DNA of 64,000 nt from JAIVGV01 sp036389335 (lineage in GTDB: Bacteria; Acidobacteriota; Blastocatellia; Pyrinomonadales; Pyrinomonadaceae): positions 83,029 to 147,028 of the forward strand of contig DASVQC010000050.1 of the NCBI GenBank assembly GCA_036389335.1. The letters run 5' to 3'. The position numbers and the translations under genes are program-made. The number at the start of each line of letters is the position of its first letter. Position 1 is the stretch's first letter. Under the pieces are notes generated by a model. The model saw nothing but the letters and a program-made list of their open reading frames with translations, was not told the origin of the DNA and did not search any database. Of the stretch, positions 42,271-51,358 are shown piece after piece.

Positions 42271-44634
42271 TCATTTAAAAGTCATTCGTTGCGCCACAGT
42301 AGTGAGCGTAGACGCAGCACGAGGTAAATTATTAAAGACTTCTCGGACATCAATTGATGCGACTAGATGAGCGACCTGGCCGGTCTTGCTTGTAACATTA
42401 ACTCTCCAACCACTCACTTTAAGTGCATCGGAAACGTAGCGAGTGGCTTCCGGTAGCCATCTCCCCACAGTCCGTCTGTTTTCTAAACCGCTACTTGACC
42501 AGTTTAATTCGAGGTTAATTATTCCATGCGCTTCATTAGCGGCTACGGAAATAACTAATCCTGAAGCGAGTTCAATTCTCGCCTCTAGCCTATCGTCAAT
42601 CCACTTATAAAGGCCAAGGCCAACAGAGCGAGCAACAAGCTCTTCAGCCACTAGCTCCGCGCTTGGAATTTCTTCCGGGCTATTAAGTATCCCTTTCAGC
42701 CGCCATAGCTCATTTTCAACCTGCGCTAAGTCCCAGCGTTCCGCCTGTTGATTACAAGTACACTGCTGAATAACTCGTGCTATCCGCTCTGGGAGAGATA
42801 CCCATGATTCATAATCACGCAATCTGCATGCGCTATAGACCGTCTCTGACCACTTAGCGTGCATATGCTCAGCAGGGAGTGGGTCTCGCTGGGACACAAG
42901 GAAGTAGAGCGTCATGCCGAGACCAAAAGAATCCACCGCGGCATTCCTTGTAGAAACTCCCGGTAACTTTTGTAGCTGTTCCGGCGCAAGGTAGCCAGTA
43001 GCAGTATCACCACGGAGATCAATGGTCTTTTCTTTAGAGCCAATATGGTATGACAGATCGAAATCCAACACGATCAGATTCCAGCTAGACGGGTCAGTCC
43101 AGTAGTTCTCAAGCATAATGTTCGCCGGCCTCAGGTCGCGGTGGAGAACTCTTTCTGGCAGCATATGTGCGCTACGAATAATCTTAGCAAGGCTATGCGC
43201 GACTTGAAGTATCTCTGGCCAGTTATCGAGTTGCCGTGCTTGAATTACCTGGCGTAGATTAGGGCCCTCTACCCAATCCATAACAACAAAGGCGGGGATT
43301 TCCGATGCTGCACGGTACCTAACAATCCCGGCAAGGTTGGCGTTGCTAAGTATCCGCATTGAGTTCACACCGCGACGAAAGCTTTGTAGCATTTCTGGCG
43401 TTTTCCGCACCTCTTCATGGAGAATCTTTACGGCCACCATTTCACCGTCTAGAGTAGTCGCGCGGTAAACAGTCCCAAACGCCCCTCCGCCAGCACGTTC
43501 TAGAAGTTGGTAACCCAATAGATTGTTTTCACCTTCTTCAAGGTCAACATACCAAGCACGGTAAACAGCTTCGTTATACTGCCGACAGAATCGTTCATAT
43601 TCCGCGTAACTTTCCTCCGTCCCTAGTTGTAGAATCTCGGCTGCACGGGCATTAAGTATCTTGCGAATTGTTTCAGCATCCTCACGCCGCAATTCTTTAG
43701 GTGGTAGAAGCGCAGTTACCGGAGCCACTGGTAAGGTTACAGGTGCCGGCACCTCATCGGTAGGTAAAAAGCTGAGAACATCGGCGAAAAATTCAGCAAT
43801 CGCTGAATGGTCATTTTCAGTCGCGTCGTATCTGATTGCACTGATGCCAACACGTTCGGCCCATTGGTCAGTTGCTGCGTCAGTTCGATCCGTAAGCCAG
43901 TAATGAGTCCCGGTGTCTATTCTCCGATTAGCTATTCGCTCTAAGTGCCCGCCGACAGCAACGTCATCAGCACTGATGCCTAGGAACAGCACTGTACGCG
44001 TGGAAAGGCAGCTTACGATGAACTCGTCATAACCCGGTGTATCAAATAAATGTGTTAATTCCGCCTTCGTTAACACCCATGATGATACATCTTCAGTAAT
44101 TCCATGCATATTAACGATGAAGGGGTGCGGCGTTTTAAGGGCATGCAACCAGTTGGCCGTTTGTCCCCCATTGAATTCTACAGGCGCAACACCCGGGTTC
44201 ATTTTGGTGAACGCCCGTGTCGCTAATCTATCCAGATTAAGATTAATTAATCCGCCAAGCCGCAATCTCCAGAGGTCGATATATGCGCGGGGGATAGAGG
44301 CTGTCGTTGACGGTGCGAGTGCTGCTCGAATCGCTTCGCGGTAAGTCGTTTGGCCAAGAACGCTGTATAGAATGCCAAATGCGAGCCAATAGTCTGGCGT
44401 CCTTTCGGCCCGCTCGATTCTGCCTCTTAGGCGTTGTTGAGCTTGCACATCTTGCCTAAGACTATCAACTTTATGTCGCGCCGCCTCTAAGAGTGCAGCT
44501 CGCAGCTTAGGCCATGTAGGTAGACCCGCCGGTACACTCAAGCCTGAGCCTATCCAAGCCACGATTGGGTTTGTTCGCTCAGATGCAAGAGAGCGAAACC
44601 TAAGGTATGCAGGCTGCAAGCGATCAAATGACAT
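42271..44634 (-). CDS. SIR2-like domain fused to Ser/Thr protein kinase
   Basis: 787 aa, AT-rich for this genome. Residues ~20-290 are a SIR2-like NAD-binding domain: IGSGLSVPAGLPTWPKL (28-44), NLNLD (131-135) and catalytic-type H177 in NMHG. Residues ~375-650 are a protein kinase: GGGAFGTVYRA loop, K403 in VAVKIL, HRDLRPANI (498-506), DFD in place of DFG (524-526) and APE (550-552). The last 130 residues are a separate beta-rich part. SIR2 domains act as NADases in several abortive-infection systems, so a single-gene defence protein is plausible; this is inference. Alternatively the kinase may regulate a deacylase-like SIR2. No partner gene is adjacent. Confidence 0.85.
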   Translation of the reverse strand: MSFDRLQPAYLRFRSLASERTNPIVAWIGSGLSVPAGLPTWPKLRAALLEAARHKVDSLRQDVQAQQRLRGRIERAERTPDYWLAFGILYSVLGQTTYREAIRAALAPSTTASIPRAYIDLWRLRLGGLINLNLDRLATRAFTKMNPGVAPVEFNGGQTANWLHALKTPHPFIVNMHGITEDVSSWVLTKAELTHLFDTPGYDEFIVSCLSTRTVLFLGISADDVAVGGHLERIANRRIDTGTHYWLTDRTDAATDQWAERVGISAIRYDATENDHSAIAEFFADVLSFLPTDEVPAPVTLPVAPVTALLPPKELRREDAETIRKILNARAAEILQLGTEESYAEYERFCRQYNEAVYRAWYVDLEEGENNLLGYQLLERAGGGAFGTVYRATTLDGEMVAVKILHEEVRKTPEMLQSFRRGVNSMRILSNANLAGIVRYRAASEIPAFVVMDWVEGPNLRQVIQARQLDNWPEILQVAHSLAKIIRSAHMLPERVLHRDLRPANIMLENYWTDPSSWNLIVLDFDLSYHIGSKEKTIDLRGDTATGYLAPEQLQKLPGVSTRNAAVDSFGLGMTLYFLVSQRDPLPAEHMHAKWSETVYSACRLRDYESWVSLPERIARVIQQCTCNQQAERWDLAQVENELWRLKGILNSPEEIPSAELVAEELVARSVGLGLYKWIDDRLEARIELASGLVISVAANEAHGIINLELNWSSSGLENRRTVGRWLPEATRYVSDALKVSGWRVNVTSKTGQVAHLVASIDVREVFNNLPRAASTLTTVAQRMTFK

Positions 44635-44653
44635 AAGAATGACCTTGTACTTT

Positions 44654-44708
44654 TCTGCCCTATGGCAGAGATATAAATGCCTTACTTAAACAGGCTGTAT
44701 ATTACAGC
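44654..44708. promoter_or_regulatory. Two dyads upstream of the SIR2-kinase gene
   Basis: TCTGCC-CTAT-GGCAGA (44654-44669) and GCTGT-ATATT-ACAGC (44694-44708) lie 20 and 60 bp before the start codon. Both are perfect dyads of operator size, so they may bind a regulator. No clear -35/-10 pair was found between them. Confidence 0.45.
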
Positions 44709-44751
44709 ATAAACAGGTTAGCCTTAATGTCCCTATCGGGGAGGGTCAAAT

Positions 44752-45321
44752 CCCTCGCCTTTAGGCGAAGGCTTTAGCAGGTTTTCGCCTGCGTGATAAA
44801 GTGCCGCGCCATGACTGAGTACCGGCACGGCGCGCATACGGTCTTCCGCATCCACCTCCACATGGTGTGGGTCACGAAGTACCGCAAGCCAGCCATGACG
44901 GGCGAGGTCGGTCTCCGCGTGCGAGAGCTGATCCGCGAAATCTGCGGTCAGCACGAGGTGACGATCATCAAGGGGCATATCTCGAAAGATCATGTGCACC
45001 TGTTCGTGAGCGTGCCGCCGCGAGTGACCATCAGTCGGCTCGTGCAGGCGCTCAAGGGGAAGAGTTCTTTCAAGCTGATGCAGGAGTTCCCGCACCTGCG
45101 CCAGAAGTTCTGGGGGCGGCACATCTGGGCGCGGGGCTACTTCTGTGTCAGCAGCGGCAACGTCACGGACGAAGTTATCAAGGAGTACATCGAGCACCAG
45201 AGCCATGACAAGGACTCGGACTTCCGGGTCGAAGGCGAGGACGCCACGGCGTAGGGGGGCAACGCTCGCCACAGGCAGGACTTTCAGTCCGTTACACGGA
45301 AGCCCACGCCTTTAGGCGGGG
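44752..45321 (+). mobile_element. IS200-type insertion sequence (tnpA only)
   Basis: A single Y1 transposase gene flanked by subterminal hairpins that both read CGCC-TTTA-GGCG: left 44752-44771, right 45303-45321. These are the imperfect palindromes recognised by HUH transposases of the IS200/IS605 family. True cleavage sites lie a few bases outside and were not fixed. There is no TnpB/guide-RNA partner. The element is GC-rich inside an AT-rich islet. Confidence 0.8.
44811..45254 (+). CDS. tnpA: IS200/IS605-family transposase TnpA
   Basis: 147 aa from ATG at 44811. HUH motif H61-V-H63 in SKDHVHLFVSVPP, and the nucleophile Tyr 126 in VTDEVIKEYIEHQ. WVTKYRKPAMTGEV and FWGRHIWARGYFC are family blocks. 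It cuts single-stranded DNA at hairpin ends and moves by peel-and-paste without duplicating the target. The frame is intact, so the element may be active. Confidence 0.93.
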   Translation: MTEYRHGAHTVFRIHLHMVWVTKYRKPAMTGEVGLRVRELIREICGQHEVTIIKGHISKDHVHLFVSVPPRVTISRLVQALKGKSSFKLMQEFPHLRQKFWGRHIWARGYFCVSSGNVTDEVIKEYIEHQSHDKDSDFRVEGEDATA

Positions 45322-45890
45322 GAGTGTTCACTTCTTAATTAACGGGATAAGGGCCCGTTAACCGTGGGAATTCACCGAAACCTCAGCAACGTATTACCAA
45401 CTAATATCTCTGCAAATACTTTTATTCTTAAGACTGTAAATACAGCTAGAGCGCCTTAAATGAACCGTCTGAACTTCTGTTCATACTCACCTCTTGAGTG
45501 CTCTGACAGTATAAAGTCACCTACTTCTGTAGTACGAATGTGACTTAAACATTGACACCTCGCTATGGATTTGACAATATCAAATTGGGTTAGGGAATAA
45601 ATCTCCCTGCTTTCTTAATAAATGCTGCCTGCCTCATAGCCTCGTCACGTTCATAGGCACGCCTGAACAGGATATTCGGGATTCTAAAACCTATGTGTTT
45701 CACACTTTATGCACGAGCTGTCATCGTTGCCAGCCGCCGCTTGAATCGCTAGGATGGGAAGTGGCGTGCGCCGCCAGCGCGCCCGCCGCCCCGCGTGCCC
45801 TGCCGGCCTCAGACGTTCCGACACAACGCAAGCCCGAACTACAGACCCGCGCCGCTGGCCGCGACCGACGAACCTTAAACCGATCACGCT
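45322..45890. other. AT-rich intergenic remainder of the islet
   Basis: About 390 bp of AT-rich sequence up to ~45715, then GC-rich leader DNA of the cyclase gene. A short dyad TTAACGGG/CCCGTTAA lies at about 45337-45361. I see no intact reading frame or recognisable gene remnant. Confidence 0.5.
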
Positions 45891-45891
45891 T

Positions 45892-47388
45892 ATGAGATAC
45901 CGCACCCGTCTGCTGCTTGTCTTCCTCGTCGCGCTGCTGGCGATTAACGGCGTGTCGCTCGGCGTCATGTACGAGCTGTCGCGGCGCGCGCTCTACAACG
46001 AGTTGCGCGACAAGGCGCTGTCCGTCGCGGCGACGACCGCGACGCTCGTGGACGGCGACCTGCACCGGCAGTTGCAAACGCGCGCCGACGAGGACTCCGA
46101 CGCCTACCGCCGGCTCGAAGCCGCCCTGCGCCGCGCCCGCGACGCCAACCAGCGCGACGACACCTACATCAAGTGGGTCTACACGCTCATGCCCGCGCGC
46201 GAAGACCCGTCGGTCGTCGTCTTCGGCGTGGACGCCGAGCAGAGCTTCGCAGACAAGTCGCACGTCGGCGACGTGTACCGGCGCATCAACAGCGCGCCCG
46301 TCCGCTACGGCGAGCGCTACGCCGAGCCGGCCTTGAACGAAGACGCCTGGGGCACTTGGCTGAGCGCCTACGCGCCGGTCAAAGACAGCCGCGGCGAGAC
46401 GGTGGCCGTGGTCGGCGTGGACATGGCGGCGTCGCGCGTCGCCTTCAAGCTGCGCCCGCTGCTCTACGCGCTGCTGCTGTCGCTCGCCACGGGGCTGCTG
46501 CTGGGCGCGTTCGTGGCGGTCGTCCACTCGGGGCGTGTCAACCGCCCGCTCGCAGAGTTGCGCGCCGCGGCCGAGCGCATCGGGCGCGGCGAGCTGACCA
46601 CGCGCCTCGACTCCAAGCGGCGCGACGAGTTCGGCGAGGTGGCGCGCGCGCTCGACGCGATGGCCGAGGGCTTGCAGGAGCGCGAGACCGTCAAGGCGGC
46701 GTTCGCGCGCTACGTGTCGGGGCAGGTGTTGGAGACCGTGCTGCGTTCGGGGCAGATGCCCGCGGTCGCGGGCGCGCGCCGCCGCGTGACCGTGCTCTTC
46801 TCCGACATACGCGGCTTCACGGGTCTCTCCGAGCGCCTGCGCCCCGAACAGGTCGTCGAGTTGCTCAACGAGTACTTCGAGTCCATGGTGGACGTGGTCT
46901 TCCGTTACCACGGCACGCTCGACAAGTTCATCGGCGACGGGCTGATGGTCATCTTCGGCGCGCCGGTGGACGACCCCGAACAGGAGGAGCACGCCGTCCA
47001 GGCCGCCATCGAGATGCAGCGCGAGGTGCGCCGGCTGTGCGCGAAGTGGGAGTTGGAAGGGCGCGCGCAGATCAGGATCGGCATCGGCATCAACTCGGGC
47101 TACGCGGTGGTCGGCAACATCGGGTCGAGCAAGCGGCTGGAGTTCACGGCCGTGGGCGACACGGTGAACCTGGCCGCGCGGCTTGAGTCGGCGACCAAGG
47201 AGCTGAGCACGGAGATACTGATCAGCGAGTCCACTTACGACGCGGTGCGCGGCGCGTGCGCGGCGCGGCGCTGCGGCGAGATACACGTCAAGGGGCGCAC
47301 CGAGCCGGTCGTCACCTACGCCGTCGAGTTCGCGGCGGACGCGGTGGTCGTCGAAGAACCCGTGCCCGTCCTCGCGTCAGTTAACTAA
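45892..47388 (+). CDS. HAMP-containing class III adenylate/guanylate cyclase
   Basis: 498 aa from ATG at 45892. TM1 (LLLVFLVALLAINGVSLGVM), periplasmic sensor of about 155 residues, TM2 (LLYALLLSLATGLLLGAFVAVV), HAMP (RVNRPLAELRAAAERIGRGE), then the cyclase domain from ~290. Metal Asp in VLFSDIRGFTGLSE and again in KFIGDGLMVIFGAP; transition-state residues appear in VGDTVNLAARLES. The substrate-selecting Lys region reads SSKRLEFTAVGD, typical of adenylate cyclases. Senses an external signal and makes a cyclic nucleotide. No effector is next to it. Confidence 0.92.
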   Translation: MRYRTRLLLVFLVALLAINGVSLGVMYELSRRALYNELRDKALSVAATTATLVDGDLHRQLQTRADEDSDAYRRLEAALRRARDANQRDDTYIKWVYTLMPAREDPSVVVFGVDAEQSFADKSHVGDVYRRINSAPVRYGERYAEPALNEDAWGTWLSAYAPVKDSRGETVAVVGVDMAASRVAFKLRPLLYALLLSLATGLLLGAFVAVVHSGRVNRPLAELRAAAERIGRGELTTRLDSKRRDEFGEVARALDAMAEGLQERETVKAAFARYVSGQVLETVLRSGQMPAVAGARRRVTVLFSDIRGFTGLSERLRPEQVVELLNEYFESMVDVVFRYHGTLDKFIGDGLMVIFGAPVDDPEQEEHAVQAAIEMQREVRRLCAKWELEGRAQIRIGIGINSGYAVVGNIGSSKRLEFTAVGDTVNLAARLESATKELSTEILISESTYDAVRGACAARRCGEIHVKGRTEPVVTYAVEFAADAVVVEEPVPVLASVN

Positions 47389-47671
47389 CACCGACCGCGC
47401 GGCACGCGCCGCGCCTTAATTCATATCCCAAGTGCCGGCCCGCCGAGGGCCGGCACTTTTTTGGCCCGCGCTTGTGGTTGCGCCGTGCGGCCTCGCGTGC
47501 GCGCGCGCCGAAGCTGTGATAAAACAGCCGCATCGTTTGAAGCCCGGCCGTTCTAGCGCGCGGCGGCGAGCCTGCGGGCGACTGCGGGGCCTTGCGCGCG
47601 CGCGAACTCGTGCGGCGGCCCCGTTCGACCCGGCACGACCCGCGGGCGCGGGCCGCGGAAAGGATGAGATC

Positions 47672-48124
47672 GTGAGTATGTTTCGTCGTCTGATTGCGAC
47701 CAGCCCGACGTGGATCACCGTGCCGCTGCGGCTGGCGCTCGGCCTCGTCTTCATCGCCCACGGCGCGCAGAAGGTGCTCGGCGCGTGGGGCGGGCCCGGC
47801 TGGGCCAAGTTCACTTCCGGGCCGACGCCGTTCGGCTTCATGCGCCCGGCGGGGCTGTGGCTCGCGGCCGCGGCGCTCTCCGAGTTCGTCGGCGGCATCC
47901 TCGTGCTGACGGGGCTGCTGACGCGCGTCGGCGCATTCTTCATCGGCTGCACGATGCTGACGGCGATGCTGGGCGTGCATTGGAGCGGCGGCTTCTTCGC
48001 GCCGCGCGGCGTCGAGTACCCGGTCGTGCTGCTCGGCATCTCGCTCGCGCTCCTCATCGCGGGCGGCGGCCAACTCTCCGCCGATCAGGCGCTCAGCCGC
48101 GGCGGGCGCGGCCGAAAATGGTAG
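47672..48124 (+). CDS. DoxX family membrane protein
   Basis: 150 aa from GTG with AAGGATGAG upstream (ATG two codons on is possible). Four helices: WITVPLRLALGLVFIAHGAQ, GLWLAAAALSEFVGGILVL, GAFFIGCTMLTAMLGVHW and VEYPVVLLGISLALLIAGGG. The HGAQKVLG motif after TM1 is typical of DoxX proteins, linked in some bacteria to quinone or redox stress functions. Confidence 0.88.
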   Translation: MSMFRRLIATSPTWITVPLRLALGLVFIAHGAQKVLGAWGGPGWAKFTSGPTPFGFMRPAGLWLAAAALSEFVGGILVLTGLLTRVGAFFIGCTMLTAMLGVHWSGGFFAPRGVEYPVVLLGISLALLIAGGGQLSADQALSRGGRGRKW

Positions 48125-48244
48125 AAAGGCAGAAGTCAGGAGTCAGGAGTCAGGAGCCAGAAGGGTAAGAAGGCGGCGCATTTTCTCCTCCGGCTTCCGG
48201 TCTTCTTCTTCCGGCTTCTGGCTTCTCGCTTCTGGCTCCTTGGT
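48123..48244. repeat. Intergenic inverted repeat of 7-bp units (AGGAGTC type)
   Basis: Left arm AGAAGTC/AGGAGTC/AGGAGTC/AGGAGCC, right arm CCGGCTT/CTGGCTT/CTCGCTT/CTGGCTC units. It overlaps the last bases of the doxX gene and ends 3 bp before the MFS start. Confidence 0.8.
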
Positions 48245-48247
48245 TCT

Positions 48248-49516
48248 ATGAATCGTTCGCCGCTGCTGGTCATCTTCGTCACGGTCTTCATCGATCTGAT
48301 CGGGTTCGGGATCGTCATCCCCGTCTTGCCGTACTACGTCGAGGGCACGCGCTTCAACGCGTCGGCGCGGATGGTCGGGCTGCTGTTCGCGTCCTACTCG
48401 GTCATGCAGTTGCTCTTCACGCCGATCCTGGGCCGGCTCTCCGACCGTTACGGCCGCCGCCCCGTGCTCTTCTTCAGTCTGCTCGGCACGAGCCTCGGCT
48501 TCCTGATCATGGGCTTCGCCACGACGCTGTGGATGCTCTTCGCCGGGCGCATCATTGACGGCATCACGGGCGGCAACATCTCGACGGCGCAGGCCTACAT
48601 CGCCGACGTGACGACGAAGGAGGAGCGCGCCAAGGGCATGGGCCTCATCGGCGCGGCGTTCGGCCTCGGCTTCACGTTCGGGCCGGCCATCGGCGGCGTC
48701 CTGTCGCGCTGGGGCATCAGCGTGCCGTTCACCTTCGCGGGCGTGCTCGCGCTCGCCAACGCCGTGCTGCTCTACTTCACGCTGCCGGAGACGGTGACGC
48801 CCGATCACCCGGCGCGCGAGTCGGCGGCCGCGGGCCGCTGGACGCAACTGCTCGCCGCGCTGCGCCAGCCGCGGCTCGCCTTCGTGCTCGTGATCTACTT
48901 CCTCTTCATCGTCGCCTTCTCGATCATGACGGCGTCGTTCGCGCTCTTCACCATGTACCGCTTCGGCTACGACGCCGCGCACAACGGCTACATCTTCATG
49001 TACGTCGGCCTCATCGGCGCGCTCATCCAGGGCGGCCTGATCGGGCGGCTGGCGAAGCGCTACGGCGAGTTGCCGCTCGTCATCCTCGGCGCGTTCTGCT
49101 TCGCGCTGAGCCTCGTCGCCATCCCGCTCACGCATCCGGGCCTGGGTCTCGCCGCGCTGCTCGTCGTCGGCGCGCTGTTCGGGTTGGGGAACTCGCTGGC
49201 GACGCCGTCGCTGCAAACACTCGCGTCGAAGAGCGCGGGCGCGGGCGAGCAGGGCGGCGTGCTCGGCGTGGTGCAGTCGGTCGCGAGCCTGGCGCGCGCC
49301 ACGGGCCCGACCATCTCGGCGTGGCTCATCTACAGCGCCGTCGTCACGCAGGGGCGCGACAGCCAACTCCACCACCTGAGCGACGCCTCGCTCGAACGCA
49401 CCTTCTGGGCCGCCGCCGCCATCATGTTCGCCGCCTTCCTCCTCGCCGCCTACTTCGCGCGCGCCCACGCCGCCGAGTACCAGCCCGGCGAAACGGCCGA
49501 AGCGACGGGAGCTTAA
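48248..49516 (+). CDS. MFS transporter, TetA-like
   Basis: 422 aa, twelve predicted helices. Opens FVTVFIDLIGFGIVIPVLPYY; motif A between TM2 and TM3 is GRLSDRYGRRPVLF and TM4 is GNISTAQAYIADVT, the DHA1 pattern shared with tetracycline exporters. Substrate is unknown and TetA-like sequence alone does not show resistance. A heptamer hairpin lies directly before the start. Confidence 0.88.
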   Translation: MNRSPLLVIFVTVFIDLIGFGIVIPVLPYYVEGTRFNASARMVGLLFASYSVMQLLFTPILGRLSDRYGRRPVLFFSLLGTSLGFLIMGFATTLWMLFAGRIIDGITGGNISTAQAYIADVTTKEERAKGMGLIGAAFGLGFTFGPAIGGVLSRWGISVPFTFAGVLALANAVLLYFTLPETVTPDHPARESAAAGRWTQLLAALRQPRLAFVLVIYFLFIVAFSIMTASFALFTMYRFGYDAAHNGYIFMYVGLIGALIQGGLIGRLAKRYGELPLVILGAFCFALSLVAIPLTHPGLGLAALLVVGALFGLGNSLATPSLQTLASKSAGAGEQGGVLGVVQSVASLARATGPTISAWLIYSAVVTQGRDSQLHHLSDASLERTFWAAAAIMFAAFLLAAYFARAHAAEYQPGETAEATGA

Positions 49517-49517
49517 A

Positions 49518-49640
49518 AGCTGTCCGTTGTCCGTGGTCAGTTGTCCGTTGTTCTTCTTTCGTCAGTCGAACGCTGCACCTTCGGCGTTCAATTGGCGTAA
49601 CAAGCACAACGGACAACTGACCACGGACAACGGACAGCTT
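49518..49640. repeat. Intergenic inverted repeat of 7-bp units (TTGTCCG type)
   Basis: Left arm CTGTCCG/TTGTCCG/TGGTCAG/TTGTCCG, right arm CGGACAA/CTGACCA/CGGACAA/CGGACAG: an almost perfect complement in the same unit order, between convergent genes. The centre contains a second small dyad (GAACG/CGTTC). Confidence 0.85.
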
Positions 49641-50104
49641 TACCAGATTGACGGCAGCGACGCCTCGTCAATTTCTAAGGTCGCGCCGTCGGGCAGGATG
49701 TGGATGAGGCGTGCGCCGCGGGCGCGCAAGGGGGGCGCGAGCAGACCGACGCGGTGGCAGTGGGCGCGCGGCTGGGCGTGCGCGGTGAGGGGCTGCGACT
49801 CGGAGCACATGAGCGCGACGCGCGCTTCGGCCGCGAGTTCCATGATGCGGTCGAGACCGCGCGCCAGTTCGGCGGGCGGCGCGACGACCTTGCCGCCGCA
49901 CTCCGGCAGCCACTCGTAGCCGATCCGCGCCGCGCGCAACGCCGCCGCCAACACCTGCCCGTTGTACTGAGGCCAGCGGGAACGCGCCGCGCTCCGCACG
50001 TCGCAGACCAACTCGATGCCGTGTCGTTCGAGCAGACCGAGGAAGTACGCCCACGGGTGGCGGCCGTGGCCGACGGTGTAGACGGTGGGCGCGGCGCTAG
50101 TCAT
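49640..50104 (-). CDS. DUF488 protein
   Basis: 154 aa. DUF488 pattern: VYTVGHGRHPWAYFLGLL, LVCDVRSAARSRWPQYN, YEWLPECGG, VALMCSESQP and HCHRVGLL. The conserved Cys/Glu and His residues suggest metal binding or catalysis but the activity is not known. Confidence 0.87.
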   Translation of the reverse strand: MTSAAPTVYTVGHGRHPWAYFLGLLERHGIELVCDVRSAARSRWPQYNGQVLAAALRAARIGYEWLPECGGKVVAPPAELARGLDRIMELAAEARVALMCSESQPLTAHAQPRAHCHRVGLLAPPLRARGARLIHILPDGATLEIDEASLPSIW

Positions 50105-50132
50105 CTCTTCCGGCAGTCATGTCTTCCAGCAA

Positions 50133-51314
50133 CTATTTCTTCAAGCCCAACGCGGCGGCGGGGCCGTCCGCGCGGAGCACGGCGCGCAGTTCGTCATACG
50201 GGACGAGGACGGCGGGCGCGCCCGCGGCGTAGGGGCCGACCTGATAGTAGTCGTAGCGGACGGCCAAGCCTTTGGGCGTGAGCGCCCAGAGTTGGTAGTT
50301 CTCCGGCGTCGCGTCGGCCCCGCCTTGAAAGTCTTCGGGCAGGTAGGGCGTGTTGTCGCCTGAGTCGGCCGCGGAGTCTTTGTTCCAGCGGCGCAGGGCG
50401 TCTGTGGCGCGCGCGGCCAACGTGGGCAGGTAGTCCGCGTCCGGCTTGAACAGCTCGGCGAGTTGCACGGGCCGCCCCGCGCGCAGGTCGAAGTTGACGA
50501 CCTCGAAGCTGTGGCCGGGGTGCGCCGCGCCGTGCTCGTACTCTTCGATCTGGAACTCGACGCTGACGAAGTCGGCCGTGGCGAGGCGCGTATCGTAGGT
50601 GACGTTGAGCGTGTCCTCGCCCGCGTCGGGCGCGTAGTCGGTCTCGGACGGGTCAGCGCCCGCGCCCTGTTTGAACTGCCCGACCGCCGTCTCCACCAGT
50701 TCGCGGACGTGGCGGTTGAACGCCTCCGCGCCCGCGCCGCCTTCCATCTGCGGGTAGGCGGCCTCGACCGTGTACTTGCGCTCCTTGTCGTGCTCGCTGA
50801 TGGCTTGGCGCACGAGCCGGTACGGCGCGTCCGTTGCGACGTACTGCTCGACGAGGTAGAAGCCCTGCGCTTCCTTCGCGCCCGCCTTCGTCCAGTCGCC
50901 TTCGAGTGTGGCGGCCGGCTCGTAAGGGCGCTCAAGCCAGCGCCCCTTGAACGTGCCGGTCTGCTTGTCGCCCGCGTACTCGCGCAAGGTGAACTTGCCC
51001 CCGGCGTCCACCGTCCCGCGTAAGGCGATCTCGCCGCCCTTGCCTTCGTAGAAGTACGAGCCGGCGAGCGCGTCGCCGGGGCCGCGCGTGAGCTTCATCT
51101 CGACGCGGTACTCGTAAGCAATCGTGCCTTTGAAGACGCGCGCCGCGGGCGCGGGCGCGTCCGGCTGCGCGGCGAGACCCGCGTCGCCGCGCGCGGGCTG
51201 GGCGTTCGTGTTCGCGGCGGGCGCGCTCGCGCCCTGCCGGTTCGAGAGATTGCCGCACGCCGAGCAGACGGCGAGCGACAGGACGAGTAAGAGTGCGAGG
51301 TGTAGACGGTTCAT
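50133..51314 (-). CDS. Lipoprotein with DUF3298-type domain
   Basis: 393 aa from ATG at 51314. Signal peptide LALLLVLSLAVCSAC with a lipobox-like end, Ala/Pro-rich linker, then a domain with AYEYRVEMKLTRG, AGSYFYEGKG and TLREYAG (surface beta fold). The C-terminal half resembles the DUF4163/DUF3298 pair (PdaC/RsiV-like): YPQMEGGAGAEAFNRHVREL, EEYEHGAAHPGHSFEVVNFD and LAELFKPD. Likely anchored in the envelope; ligand unknown. Confidence 0.78.
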   Translation of the reverse strand: MNRLHLALLLVLSLAVCSACGNLSNRQGASAPAANTNAQPARGDAGLAAQPDAPAPAARVFKGTIAYEYRVEMKLTRGPGDALAGSYFYEGKGGEIALRGTVDAGGKFTLREYAGDKQTGTFKGRWLERPYEPAATLEGDWTKAGAKEAQGFYLVEQYVATDAPYRLVRQAISEHDKERKYTVEAAYPQMEGGAGAEAFNRHVRELVETAVGQFKQGAGADPSETDYAPDAGEDTLNVTYDTRLATADFVSVEFQIEEYEHGAAHPGHSFEVVNFDLRAGRPVQLAELFKPDADYLPTLAARATDALRRWNKDSAADSGDNTPYLPEDFQGGADATPENYQLWALTPKGLAVRYDYYQVGPYAAGAPAVLVPYDELRAVLRADGPAAALGLKK

Positions 51315-51358
51315 CGTTCGTGGTGACTTTGTGTTGCTGTCGGTTTTAGCTCGGCTCA

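Noticed and set aside
44752..45321. IS605 element with TnpB and guide RNA
   Set aside because: Only the TnpA gene lies between the hairpins; no TnpB frame is present on either strand.
47432..47671. N-terminal extension of the DoxX protein
   Set aside because: Arg/Ala-rich, no ribosome binding site, and a good site precedes the GTG at 47672.
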